Positions 1 through 12,600 are shown, counted from the stretch's first letter. The stretch: DNA of 64,000 nt from Tigriopus japonicus (GCA_010645155.1 JAAGOF010000088.1:298423-362422); one strand, 5' to 3'. Notes: generated by a model from the sequence alone, not told the origin. Translations and numbers: made by a program.

Positions 1-1
1 T

Positions 2-892
2 GATTTCTAATGCATGAAAACACTCTCAGACGACGAAGAGACTTTGAATTTGTGGTCCAAAAAATAAAATGGAAAAAGGGAACAGAAAAGATGGGCAAAA
101 TAACGAGCAAAACTCAAATATAGTATTGGTTGATCAAGCTTCTCGGGTAATAGCGAGTTTATTATGGGAGATCGAATTTTGGAAAAATTAATCATGTAGT
201 TTTTTTCATTTTGTTAAATTGAGATCATTCTCAGACGACGAACAGACATTGAATTTGTGGTCCAAATATGAAAATGGAACATTGGAACAAAAAAGATAAG
301 TAAAATAACGAGCAAAACTCAAATATGGTATTGGTTGATTAGTCTTTTTGGGAAATAGCGAGGTTTTTTTTGGGAGATCGAATTTTCGAAAAATCATATC
401 ATGTGTTTTTTTGATTTTGTTCAATTATGATCGTTCTCAGACGACGAACAGGTATTGAATTTGTGGTCCAAAAATTAAAATGGAACATGGGAACAGAAAA
501 GATAGTCAAAATAAGGAGTAAAACTGAAATATTTTACTGGTTTATCAAGCTTATCGGGTAATAGCGAGTTTATTATGGGAGTTCGAATCTTGGAAAAACC
601 ATATCATGTAATTTTCTTGATTTTGTTCAATTGAGATCACTTTCAGAGGACGAACAGACATTGAATTTGTGGTCCAAAAATTAAAATGGAACATGGGAAC
701 TACGTATATTGTTCTCTATTTGAGTTTAGCTCGTTATTTTGCCTTTCTTTTCTGTTCTCTTTCCATTTTAATTTTTGGTCATTAAATATAATGTCTTTTC
801 TATTCCCATGTTCCATTTTTATTATTTGACCTCAAATTCAATGTCTGTTTGTTGTCTGAGAGTGTTTTCATGCGTCAGAAATCTCAGGCGCA
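2..892. mobile_element. Foldback-like element with tandem subrepeats in one arm
   Basis: A unit of about 206 bp (marker CAGACGACGAACAGACATTG, then a stretch ending TTGTTCAATTGAGATC) is repeated head to tail from about 22, 227, 433 and 639, the last copy being partial. From about 705 to 885 parts of the same unit reappear in inverted orientation. The outermost sequence, GCATGAAAACACTCTCAGAC at 12-31, is matched as its reverse complement near 856-875. Tandem subrepeats inside long inverted termini are the hallmark of foldback transposons. No coding capacity is visible. The left end may lie upstream of the window, so the true element could be longer. Confidence 0.7.
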
Positions 893-1687
893 AAGTTCTT
901 CGAAGTCAGCGGAATTGGACTTTAAGTTGAAGTGTCCTACAAGAACAACTCTATTTTGGTCCGGGACTACTTCCAAAAACCTTGCTATGTCGTTGATAAT
1001 GTCATCTAGTTCGAGAGAAGGTTTGAAGTAGCACCCGGCTATAGTCAATCTTTGACGGAAATGGCAAGGATTGTATCGTGTAGATAAATTAACTTAGATT
1101 CAAGGGATCTTGTCACATTGGCTGTTAGTCCCCCGGATGGGCGATCTCGACCACTGGAGCTCGTTGCATGTTGCACGAAAGTATGTTTTGACCCAAAGTT
1201 GGTTGACTGCTTTGTTGCCACCATTCAAGTCTCACCAAAAAAGGAAACGCTGTGCTCTGTGATAAATAATTCATTACATGACCGCAGTAAGTTTTGCCTG
1301 CCATGGGTGTTCACAAATATGATTGAGAGTTTCTTAGAGCCTCTTGCGTTGTCGAATCTCTTGGAAGTGAACCAATTTCAAGTTTTCGCCCAATTGTTTA
1401 AGGAAGCTGTCGTTTGCAGCATGTTTGACAGCAAACCGCTTTTGAAGAAGGAACGATTTAGAGTATTTGGCATCCCAAGGGTCAAAGTGAAGTAAAAATG
1501 ATACGCCAACTAAACACTGGCACTCATATCACCTCTTAATCAACCGGGGGGTGTCCTCTTGGCACGAAAGAAACAACACAAAGGCATAAAAAATCATTAA
1601 GCAAAGCTGCTCAAAACCTCGCTGCTTGGGGCGAGAACCAAAAAAAACCTTAAATATCCATTGTACTAATCGGACCCAGTGCGTATT
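893..1687. other. Unassigned stretch with a 125-codon ORF
   Basis: A plus-strand ORF at 1118-1495 has no recognisable domain, no signal peptide and no convincing splice context. I could not relate it to the neighbouring Gypsy remnant on either strand. It may be chance or a decayed transposon segment. The rest of the interval shows nothing I can name. Confidence 0.3.
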
Positions 1688-2497
1688 TTAAAAGTAATCC
1701 TGGCTTGAGCCATCCTTGATTATACCCAACAAGGGTTTATGATCTGTAACGACCACAAAAATCTCTCGTCCCAATAGATACTTTTTGCACTTATGCACCG
1801 ACCATTGTACTGTCAAAAGTTCAATTTCACAAGTGGCTTGTGTCTCAGCATCCGAGAGATACCTGGAGCCACATTGAACCAATTTCCAGCCCTCAGAATG
1901 TTCCTGAAGCAAGACAAAGCCTAAAACATGTAGACGTGAAGCATCCGTTAATAGTTTAGTCGGAAGTTTTGCATCATAGTGAAAAAGCACTGGGGGTGAG
2001 GACAATTCTCTTTTTGTTTGTTCGAAAGCTTCTTGATGCTCCTCCAGCCATTGGAAGTGGACCTTGGTGGATAATAAGCCACGAAATGGTGCCGATACCG
2101 TTGCAATCCTAAGGGAAAACGATGATAACATTCCAAAAAAACTTCTAAGACCCGTGACACTCATAGGCTTTGGAAATTTAGATATTGCTTCAACTTTCGA
2201 CGGATCAGCTCGAATCCCATCTCGACCAATCACAAATCCAACAAATTCCACCTCGGATCCAATTATGAACTTATGTGGTGCAAGTGTGATCTGATGTTCG
2301 CTGCATCGGTCCAAGACACACTGAATTGTTTGAATTAAATTGTTGAAAGTATCACCATAACAAAGAACATCATCAACCACTTTTTTAATGTTGGGAATTC
2401 CTCCAAGGGTACGATCTCCCTGAAGACAGTATTCGTCTCCGGATGAAACCAGTCTCATTGGTGCTCTAGCAAATCGTTTTCTGCCCCATTTTGTCAT
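1688..2497 (-). pseudogene. Ty3/Gypsy Pol remnant: reverse transcriptase end plus RNase H
   Basis: An open frame of 269 codons carries the second half of a Ty3/Gypsy reverse transcriptase followed by RNase H. The RT catalytic box reads VVDDVL at about residue 40, where YxDD is usual. It is followed by the characteristic block with VEFVGFVIGRDGI, then FPKP and LRSFFGML. The RNase H part begins near LLTDASRLHVLGFVLLQ and reaches TDHKPL, after which the frame ends. Gag, protease, the first half of RT and integrase are absent here, so this is a truncated copy. Its start is artificial: it opens next to a poly-T run and an AAAG microsatellite. No LTRs are visible nearby. Confidence 0.8.
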
Positions 2498-2542
2498 GAA
2501 CGTCGTATTTTTTTTTTTTACTTTCCTCGTCCAGAGGACATG

Positions 2543-2571
2543 CCTGTAATAAAGAAAGAAAGAAAGAAAGA
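2543..2571. repeat. AAAG microsatellite
   Basis: About six tandem AAAG units follow a poly-T tract just upstream, in minus-strand sense, of the Gypsy remnant. Confidence 0.85.
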
Positions 2572-2579
2572 GTCATCTA

Positions 2580-2900
2580 AAATTATATATTGACAGAAAG
2601 AATCACTAAAAACTCTGCATGCATTGCCTCTGCATGGGCAACATTTTAAAATACTGATTTGATTTTTTGGAAACCACTAAACAAATCTACATCTTCAATT
2701 TTTTTGTTTTGATCGATTTTTCAGGTCCTATTTTTTGCCAAAACAAAAGCATAATTGTTTTTATTTTAATCACCCTAAGTTCAACTGTGCGCTTTGGAAG
2801 TAAAACCTCAGAAGAAACAATGATGACTCCACACTTCTGAACAAACTTATTTGGGTAGAACTGGGCCCATATTCTGAATTTGTACTTGGTATGCATAAAG
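2580..2900. repeat. Interspersed repeat, copy 1 (partner near 31275-31480)
   Basis: The order of motifs TTGGAAACCACTAAACAAAT, an ATCTTCAAT block, a GTCCTATTTTTTGCCAAAAC block and TTAATCACCCTAAG recurs in diverged form in the same orientation near 31275-31480. A further piece, CAACTGTGCGCTTTGGAAGT, recurs at 7142-7161. The class is not determined. Confidence 0.5.
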
Positions 2901-3377
2901 CCTTACTTAAACCCCAGCTTGACGACCGAACAAGAAAAAGTGGCATTCTCGAACCTGATTTGAACTTCGATCCTGGCTATCCATGTTTTTAGTCATCTCA
3001 CATTTTCCCTTTAAGTTCGATCGTTCAAGATTGGTTCGACAAGTCTCAGTTATCAAAAATGAGATGGAAACTGTGCATTCGATGTAGAGGATGGCTTTAC
3101 GAGACCAAAAATATATTTAATACATTTTTTTCTTGCAATAAGGTGGACAATATGGAGGTTTTGTGTGGCCCTCAGAGATTTCCAAAGTCGAGCGGAATTT
3201 CATCGTTTTTTGCGATTGTTGATAATAATCAAGCATATTGTGGATGAAGTTGCCCAGTTTTCAAAATTGCTTAAGTACGTAGTGCACACAAAAAGCAAAT
3301 ACGAATTAACCTGTATAAAGCTTTCTTTTCTGTAACCGGAACCTAAAACGGCTTTCTCCTTTCTCCTTTCCTGATAC
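2901..3377. other. No recognisable gene
   Basis: Apart from a 62-codon ORF (3059-3247) with no identifiable domain, I see nothing supported in this interval. Confidence 0.4.
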
Positions 3378-3385
3378 CTTATGAG

Positions 3386-4254
3386 TAGAGCTGAATATTT
3401 TAGGTTTTACATAAAAACTTAGGTTTTAACCTAAAACGCCTAATTCGGGCAATTTTTACCTAAAATTAAGTTTTCAGTCAAAAATTTACTTTTTTCTCGC
3501 CTTTTTAGGGCAATTTTTACCTAAAACTAAGTTTTCAACCTGATATTATTTTTTTATACTTATCCTTAAGTCATTTGCACAATAAGGTCCCTCAACCCAG
3601 TGTCTTCAAAAAAACAAAACACGAGAACAAAGGAAGAGAGAAGAGGAGTGGGAGCCACAATGATTTTCATCCCATCAACATGCCAAATCAGCGTTACCAG
3701 GTGGTTTCAGGCAGACATTGCCAAATTTGTTTGAAATACTGCCAATTACAGGCGCTCGCTGCCATTTTTGAAGTCACATAACGCCACATTCTGTCACCTT
3801 TGAGCCGAATTTTTCTCGTTTTAAATCATTTCATCTCGTTTTTTAGGGCTCAAATTTTAGATCTTGTTTTTTAGGTCAAAATTTTTTGATCTCCTTTTCT
3901 TGGTCCACAATTTTCGATATCGTTTTTTGGTCGATTTTTTTGCCTGCCCTTCCACTTTTTGCCATATTCTGCCACTTCAGAAATTTCTCTACCACAAAAT
4001 TTTCTATACTGCCATTTCTACCACTTTCCCACCACTGCCAAATTAAGTTTTCACTGCCTCTGTCTCTGCTCCACTGCTTTTACTCTTGTAAAAAGTAAAC
4101 TGCTGTAGAGCAATTAATAAAAGGCTATATTTGGTCTGAATAGCCTCTGAAAAGGTGTTATCTATACAACCTAAAAAAAACCTAAAACGTAATTTTTGGC
4201 AACCTAATTATGTCATAATTTGCCCAAAAAGTTAACCTAAAATATTCAGCCCTA
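3386..4254. mobile_element. hAT-type non-autonomous element with 8-bp target duplication
   Basis: The ends TAGAGCTGAATATTTTAGG and TAGGGCTGAATATTTTAGG (right end reverse-complemented) form terminal inverted repeats, and both sides are flanked by CTTATGAG (3378-3385 and 4255-4262). TAG(A/G)G termini with an 8-bp duplication are typical of the hAT superfamily. The 869-bp interior is AT-rich, repeats ACCTAAAA-type motifs in both orientations and has no transposase. Confidence 0.88.
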
Positions 4255-4262
4255 CTTATGAG

Positions 4263-4776
4263 TAGTGACAGGTACCTAATAAGCAAAAATAAAAATAGGC
4301 TTTTAGTTGCCAAAAGTTGCACAAAAATCAGCCCGAAATCGCAAAAACTTCAAAAATCGCAAAAATCAACCACAATTTTTTTTTACATGAAGCGTAGATA
4401 CTTTCTTGTTTTTTGTTGCTGTTTTTTCAATCTAGAGCAAAATTTTGAAATTGATGTTCTTCACCAATCTTTTTCTAACCCTAGCTAAGCCGTCTTAAAG
4501 AATCACAAAACAGACTTCACTTTGGTTGTTCAAAATAAAGGTTAAGTTCAGTTTCCAGCTAGCTTAATGTAAAGGTAAACAAACTGAAAAGAAGTTTATG
4601 ATTTTGCATGGGGATGATCTGATGTTTCTTCGCTCTGGGAAAACAACGAAAGCTGAATATGGACATGTTCAATTTTAAGAAAAAAACACTCTTATTTTCT
4701 ATTCAAAAACAGCTAAAAATATTGAAATAGGAAAATAGTCGCCGTGGGTAAAATGAATTTCCAAATTCAGGGATAA
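4263..4776. other. No recognisable gene
   Basis: AT-rich DNA. The only open frames are short, lysine-rich or phenylalanine-rich and unsupported. Confidence 0.4.
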
Positions 4777-5026
4777 GGTCGGTTGTTGAGGTAGTTTGAA
4801 AGTATAGTAGAAGCACATCTAGAAGCATAGAAGAAGCATAAAAGAAGCACATGACGCCCAGTAGAAATAACCATGCTCGATTAAGTTTCGCTACATAAGC
4901 TGTGTTTTTCAAACGCAGCTGCGTTTTTCAATCGCGTCTTATGTAACAAAACTTGCTTCTTTTATGCTTCTTCTATGCTTCTAGATGTGCTTCTACTATA
5001 CTTCCAAACTACCTCAACAACCGACC
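4777..5026. repeat. Near-perfect hairpin, 73-bp arms
   Basis: Positions 4777-4849 and 4954-5026 are reverse complements with about one mismatch. Inside, AAGTTTCGCTACATAAG (about 4886) pairs with CTTATGTAACAAAACTT, so the palindrome continues inward apart from an unpaired segment of about 35 bp in the left half. This looks like a foldback or MITE copy, or a recent inverted duplication. No target duplication was evident. Confidence 0.85.
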
Positions 5027-6280
5027 AATAAACGTGCTTTCAAAGTATGAAGGGGCAATTTTCATTAAGATTTCTATCATTCTTATTTGAATGATATGTG
5101 GAGCAAAGATGAAAAATTTAAAAGTAAAAAGTACTAAGAAAGTTCATACAATTTTTTCGCTGAGTGTTGAAATGAAAGTTGAGTTTGAATTACTTGCTTA
5201 AATCTTGTATAGTACCCCTAATCGAGGGAGGTCTTGTCAAATTCTGTAAGAGAGGTAGTCTGTTGAGAGCTGAAGGGTTGAATAAGTTGAAGGGGTTTGT
5301 TGAAGGGGTTTAGTAATGATCTGATTGTTCAAATGGGGGGTTCACTTAATGGAGAGTACATTGTATTAAATTGGCTATTAGTTACCTAGTTAACTAATTA
5401 GTTAAGTAGTTAACTAGTTTACCAAAACATCATGGAAAACAATGTCCTTTTTTAAATTCACTGTTGACTTTTCATCAGGTTTTGATTGATACTTAAGCTT
5501 CGCAATGGAGTTCGACCAAGTGCTACCTGGTTCCAGATTTCTGTGGATTTCGCAGCGTAGACGTGCTTAAATAAAATGGAAAGCTTAGATTTATCAAACT
5601 TTGTTTTCGTTGTTTTCCTTGCTTTTCTACTCTTTCTCCTTGCTCTAGTTATATCTTTTTCGTGAACGATTGCGTTAAAACAGATTTACTTTTCAAATAT
5701 CTCAAAAAAGACACTTTTTAAGAATCAGTACCATACTTCTACCAATTTGTATATTGGGGAGGGGGGATGGTACGTGGGTTTACCCAAAAATCTACAAGCT
5801 TTGACTTCATAATCTTATCAATGTTGTGCTTTAACAAATTTGACGGTTAACTAAATGGCAAAAGCTTTCATATTTTGATGCTTTTTTTCATTACATATCA
5901 TTTAAATATTTGGCCCACATGTTTTACATATTTTCATTCGCTCTTGTCATAACATTGACTTCTTGGGGTATTTCGCAGCGTTTATGATTTGCCCGAAAAC
6001 TATTTTGAGCAACCCATTGAGAAAATGAATTCATAGCAAATGTTTAGACTAAGAACCTAGTGCAACCCCTTGATATTTTTGCTAACTTTTGAAAGCTGAG
6101 AAACTTTCAATGGAAGGAAGAGGATTTCTTTCCATTGCTACTTTTTAGTAGCATATTTAACGTATATTTAACGTATATTAGAAAGGTTGATTATTGTAAG
6201 TGTATTAAATATGTAACTTTAATTTGGATCTTTATATGTGTAAAAGGCCTAAAAAGAATGAAAGGCCTCAAGTAGTCAAG
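5027..6280. other. AT-rich noncoding stretch with one interspersed repeat
   Basis: The segment 5585-5755 resembles 12775-12958 in the same orientation; shared blocks include TTTCGTGAACG and AAGAATC(A/G)GTACC. A local run around 5375-5420 is built from TTAACTA/TAGTTAA words. No gene was recognised. Confidence 0.5.
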
Positions 6281-6281
6281 A

Positions 6282-6524
6282 GTGGAAATTTTTTTGGAGA
6301 AATTTAAGAAAAAATTGAGATATTCTTTAGTCCCCTCCAAATTGATGAGCACAAAAGGCCCATTGAAAACGAGTTCCAAATCCCTACATTCCCCATATTT
6401 GCCACAAAATGTTTTTATTCCTGATGTTCTACTTACACGTGGAGTTTTTGAGGTGGACCACTGCCTTTGTCGTGAGAGGAACAACCGTTGGGCCGAACTT
6501 CAATCGAATCGATGGCAAAAGTGG
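6282..6524 (+). other. Ambiguous open frame upstream of the discoidin-type gene
   Basis: An 81-codon frame runs into a possible donor (TGG|GTAAAA at 6525). Its phase is 0, whereas the next confirmed exon needs a phase 1 partner, so I do not join them. The opposite strand is also open here (6191-6484) and looks equally protein-like. I cannot say which strand is coding, if either is. Confidence 0.2.
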
Positions 6525-6643
6525 GTAAAAAAATTCATTAATTGGCAATATTATTGTGCTGTGTATCGGAATTGAGTAGACTGTCCACAAGCATCTAGAA
6601 AATCAGAAAAATATGAAGATAATATTACCATTTTTCTTCTTAG

Positions 6644-9600
6644 AAGCTGGACCTTGCCCACACGAATTTCCTTGGGCCTTTGACAATGGGCGCAAATGTT
6701 GTCGTTCCTATATTGTAGCCAATCGATCGGAACCTTTACAATTCGACGATTCTGAATCTAATTGCATGGAACACAATTGGATTGACTGTGCAAATACAAA
6801 TGAGTGCATTTCCTTCTCCAACCCCTGTCAGTTTAAAAGCTTATTTGTGGCACAAAAACGCATTGATCATGTCTTTTTGGGTGCTTTTTTAGATCAATGT
6901 CCAGGATTTGCAACAGTGGGTTTAGATGGGGGATGCTGCTCTGGCGCAGTTTCACGTTGGGCTATGAATGAAGACCCACCTTGTCGAGGCTCAAGGGTTA
7001 CAGAAGACACTCCATTTTCGTGCTGCCCTTTGGAGGAATTCACTTTTGTTCCAGACTGTGCTAACAAACGACAAAGGTGCCTTAGTTCGGGTGAGAATCA
7101 CTTTATAGTGGAAAACTGACTAAATTGAATGCCTTAAAATGCAACTGTGCGCTTTGGAAGTATTAGAAGAAACTGTGAGATGATGAAGATTCATTTCAGG
7201 AATACACTGGGTGCCAAATTATTAGCACCACTAGTTTTTTTTTTTTTTAGCATCCTCAATCGAGATAAGCGGCTGAAATTTTTTGCCCTGATATGTTGTC
7301 GTCAGTAACTCTTTCTTACCAAATTTCGCACATATATGACAAAGCACACTGTAGATATTAGCCATTTCTTGATATCAGCCAAAATTCAATGTACCAAATT
7401 ATTAGTCTCTAGGCAAAAAATCATCAGTATAGGCACCTATATCGCAAATTAAAAGGGAGAAGCTAATGTGTATCACTGCCAACTGGACAGAGCATCATTT
7501 TATTAAAAAAATCGTAAGACAATGGTCTAATATTTTAAAGAGCATCCTTTGTTTTCAATGACAGATTACATCCTTTTATCAACAGATGAGGTTAATTTTT
7601 TAATACAATATGGTGATATATTTCTGGCGCAGGTCTCCACTTCCCTCCAGAGGTCTTCTTTGGACGAATATTGCCTTCCATTTGCATAAATCTGCCTCTT
7701 CATGATTGACCACAGATTCTCAATGGGGTTAAGGTCGGGTGAGTATGGCGGCCACACCATCAAATTGTCACCACAAAACCCCAAGGAGGCTAGGAAGGGC
7801 TGGGTCATTCTTGCAGCATGAGAGGGGTCGTTATCGTGCTGGAAAATCATCTTCCTCTTGGTCTTCAAAGGGAGGTCATCCAGCCAGGGAACGAAATTGG
7901 TCTCCAGGAAGGCACAGTAGGAGGCTGCAGTGATCTTGACACCATCAGGGACCCTAAATGGCCCAACCAATTCATCTCCAACGATTCCAGCCCAAATCAT
8001 CAGGCCTCCTCCACCTTGCTGCCTCTTGAAGCGAGAATGCCTTTGATTGCCATTTGCTACCCATCCTTTGCTCCATCCGTCTGGGCCGTCCAAGGTCATC
8101 CTCACCTCATCTGTGAAGATCACTAAGTTCATGGGAGTCTTGAGGTACTTCTTGGCCCACTCCTGGCGGAGTATCTTGTGTCTTGGGGAAAGGGGAGGCT
8201 TCTTTTGGGGAACAACATTGGAGGCGATCTTCCTGAGGATTCTACAGCGGGTCGTCTTGGACAATTCGGGCACATTTGCTTCCTTAAAAATGACTGCAGA
8301 TGACTGGCTTGGGTTATTCTTGAGTTCCTTTCGGATATTCCTCAAATCCCGTTGGGTCACACACCTAGGGACACCACAGTCTGACCGGGGTTTGGATGGG
8401 TAGGGATTTTTGACGAATCTTCGAATAGTGACCACATGGCGGCCCAAAATCTTGGCAATGACCTTGAGAGGAGTGCCCTTGCCCAGTTCTTCCACAATTT
8501 GGCTCTTCTCAGTAGTGGTCAAGGTTGTAGCTTTACCCATTTTGTTGAGGAACTAATAATTTGACACTGGCAAAATACCGAATTCCGTAATTCATGCATG
8601 AGCAGATTGAGGTACAGTTCTGAAATTTTTGCTCCAGGGATGCCTTGTTCTAAAAATGCTCCCACCCGAATTTCAGCCACTTATCTCAATCGGGGATGCT
8701 AAAATCAGCAAAAGACTGGTGGTGCTAATAATTTGGCACCCAGTGTATGTTTGTGTCAGTTTGGTAAAATCGGTGCACACAGACAAAAGTACCAAAAAAT
8801 GGCCTTGTCAAAAAAATATTTCTTAAATATCCGGCTTTTTTCCAAATATTTTGGGCTTTTGAAGAAAATATATATTGGGTATTTTGTCACTTTTTCGCAA
8901 ATATTTTTCCGGGCCCTAGTAATCACAATATCAGGCCAAAAACTAAACACAAGCACCCACAACCGTTTCTACCTCAAGATGGCGCTGATTGTCATTTTTC
9001 TCTTTGATTGAAGCTCAACTTTGCTTTCTTAAGAAGGCTTGCTCTGATGGCGAGTTGTTTATTTTGAGAACAAGAGGGGGCACCCAAGTAGGATGTGTTG
9101 AGGGTATGCTGAATCATGTGATAGCCATCTAGGTGAAGCAAATGTTGGTTTTCTTTAAAATCGTTAGTAGGAGAGGAAGTTTTGGGTATTGAATTCGGTT
9201 GTTGCGTCGCACTTGCGGTTTCCCACGGAATGGGTTTGAGGAATCGGCGGTTACGGACACATCGACGTGATCTTGATCACGTAGGATCGACCCCTACCCC
9301 GCATAGAATGGAAACACCCAATTTGATCTCATAATTTTGAAATGGGATTTTGGACCCACACACGATCACCCACCGAATATGATGTCATTTTTACGGCACC
9401 AACATTATACCGCGCTCGACCCCTCTCGTACTCAACGCCATGTTTCACCAAAGCAATTTGGCGATAAATCTAAGTCATTTCGAGGTACGAGAAGGGATGG
9501 GCGGGCGAACGAGTTTGGAGTGAATGGCCAAACAGCCATTGAGAGGGCGATTTCCCATCTTCAGGGGGAATATTTCGCCACTCCAATGCGGCTGCTTCAA

Positions 9601-12600
9601 AAGCCTCACAATCCAATTTTCCATCCATCCAATACTTCTTCAATAAGCTCCACGAGAATAAGTTCGCTTCATTAAATCAGCTAAGGCTTTTGGGTTTGCA
9701 TGGTCCATTTTTGACCCGCAAGAGCCGAAATAACGCTACATTTATATCAAAAACAAATTCTCAAAGATTTCATACAGCTTTTCAATGTCGCATTACAAGC
9801 TAACAACATTTCAGGCCATGTAACGTTTCACTGGCACACGAATTCTTGCACTCCTCCTCGGCAAAAATCCAAAAGCCTTCTCACTTTCAGCTTGGATGTT
9901 CTCATTCTCATTGTAAAATATACGGAGAAACCTTCTATTCCTCCTCCATAAACGACCTGATGGAAGTTTGATCCAATAATCTCTTCTTTGTCCTTTCTTC
10001 ATGATTGTTCCTGTGTGGGTCCATCGCTTGGTTGACGGGTTTTGAATCCGAACATGATTTTCAACGTTGAAAGGTGAAAGTGGTCTCGATCGGGAATCAT
10101 ACCTCGATTTTGATTTTGAGCATATTTCTTCCTTTTTGTCGTCGGTGGCTTGAATAATATTTCACCAACTTTGATCATAGACTTTGTAGTGAGCCGGAAT
10201 CCGTGATCGAAGATTCTTGCCGAAAAGTCGTTGATTTGTATATAATCCGTCTTCTCTTGGAGTGTTGCGAAGTTCAAGGAAAGCTTCCTGAAATTCCTGT
10301 GATTTGATGTCAGGTTTCTTCATCTTGGCCAAGAGATTTTTGGTAAGTTTTACCGTCGATTAACCACCATTAATCACAATCGAATACAATATTTGCAATA
10401 TGCAGACGACCTTGTTTTCTTGGCTGATTCAGCCGTGCAATTGCAAAATGCCATCAATGCTCTCCACGGTTATTACCAAGAGAACGGCCTTCAAGTCAAC
10501 ACCATCAAGACAAAGACCATAATGGTCTTGCATAAAGGTCATCTGCCTCTCACTGCCTTCCATATCAACAATAGGCCGATTGAAATCGTCACGTTTTTCA
10601 TCTATGTCGGTTTCACCTTCACAACTCAACTCTCCTTTACCAATCACCTCAATTCAACAATAACCAAGGCCAGGGCCAGGATCGAATACATTTGCAATAG
10701 ACTGCCTACCAACTACCCTTCTCTTCCAACAATTCTTTAACTCTTCTGGACCTTCATCACCCCCATCTTCCTCTACGGCTTTCGCCTCGGGCTCCCCAAC
10801 TCCGCCCAATCCGCCCTCAAGCACGCCGATGCCACCTACACCAAATTTCTCAAACGATACCTCTGCGTGCCCCCATATGCCAATAATGCATGGACGCATT
10901 TCCTATGCGAAACCGAGCCCTTCACCATCGGGCTGTCAAGGTTAGTGTCCAACAGGGTTAGGAACCTGACCTTTCCGGAGACGATGTCTGGACACAGGCT
11001 GTCATTCCCGGTCAAGGACTTGACAACACCTTACTGTCCTTGGCCCGACATCCCTTCGGAATATTGGTGGTCACGCACCTTCTTCTGACTTCCTGCCCAA
11101 TTCCATCAACGACGGGAACTGACGAAGGATCTGTTCAATCTGACCCACCCTACCTATTGCAATAATCAAGACTTTTATCATCTCCCTCTACCCAATTAGG
11201 GATTGTTATGACATGGACAAACTAGTTTGACTTGACTTTATTACGGAGAATACAGGTTTATATATACAAGGAGAAATGACTAGAATAAATGACTAGAATA
11301 CGAGCATGAGCTATGACCCAACATTTCCCTTTTCGGGGGCGGTTGACGAAACTCATGCCTCCACGGCAGGGTCGACGTCGGAACTTCGTGCCTCCACGGC
11401 AGGGTCAATCACGCCACACATGGGGCAGGGTCGATGACGGAATTCCCACTACGCACTGGGGCAGGGTCGACAGAAACTCGCCACGCACTGGGGCAGGGTC
11501 GACAGAAACTCGCCACGCACTGGGGCAGGGTCGACAGAAACTCGCCACGCACTGGGGCAGGGTCGACGACAGAATCTCGCCACGCACTGGGGCAGGGTCG
11601 ACGACGGAATCTCGCCACGCACTGGGCAGCGTCGACGAAATTTCGGGGCAGTGGCCTCGATCAACAGGCCAGAAGCGGCCTCGATCGCCGGTCGCTGGTT
11701 CTCCGACCTACTGTCCTCGGATGTCCACGGGTGTAATGGCACTATCACGATTCATATTCCACAAGTTCCATGAACTGAGGGCAGCAGGTCGGACGAACCG
11801 ACTGCGCCATGTTATGACATGGACAAACTAGTTTGACTTGACTTTATTACGGAGAATACACGTTTATATATACAAGGAGAAATGACTAGAATAAATGACT
11901 AGAATACGAGCATGAGCTATGACTCAACAGGGATGTAGGAGGAAGTTTGAGTGATCTCTTAAAAATCTTATCGCGGGCTCGCGATAAGATAAGAGGTTGG
12001 GTAGCTCGTGAGAATTTGGCAAGTTTAAGGGTTTTCGCATTTTACAGACCGCTCTTATGACTTAGACGCTATAGAAAATGTCGAATTGCAAGTTTGAACA
12101 CCTTTGACTAGGATTTTGGAAAAATATGCACACTTTATTTGCTCGTTCTTGCATGAGAAAATTCGCAACAAAAGGCCACTGTTTTGACTGAGCCACAAGT
12201 ACAAGTGCAAGTGATGCTACAAGCACTGATTTGTATCGTCAAACTCCAAAACCATCAAGGTACCAAACAAAATGCCGTGTTTTGTACTTGTTTCTCTTCG
12301 ATAGCAAAGGTCTTTTCCAGTGCTTGCTATTTTTTGAATAAAATAATTTTTTTTGCATATTCTTGCAAAACAGAGAGTCAATATCTCCAAACTCGCCATT
12401 TGACATTTTTCATAGCGTGTAAGTCATAAAGGTGGTGTGTAAAATGCGAAATCCTTGCACTGGCCAAATTCTTACATTGTCGAACAAGCCTTTTCTCTTC
12501 TTTCATCCGCCCGCGATAAGATCTTTGAAGAGATCACTCAAATCTCCTCCGGCATCTGCCATTGCATCTGTACTATTTGTCTATCACCTCTTCATTTCTT

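Noticed and set aside
6191..6484. Minus-strand ORF of 97 codons as a gene
   Set aside because: The plus strand is open over the same stretch, neither has splice support that fits, and no domain is visible.
10429..10899. Minus-strand ORFs at 10429-10647 and 10654-10899
   Set aside because: They are antisense shadows of the LINE RT fragment, which carries YADD on the plus strand.
11313..11831. Overlapping ORFs of up to 172 codons on both strands
   Set aside because: They are by-products of a stop-free 32-bp minisatellite inside the TRIM and repeat the same peptide phrases in several frames.
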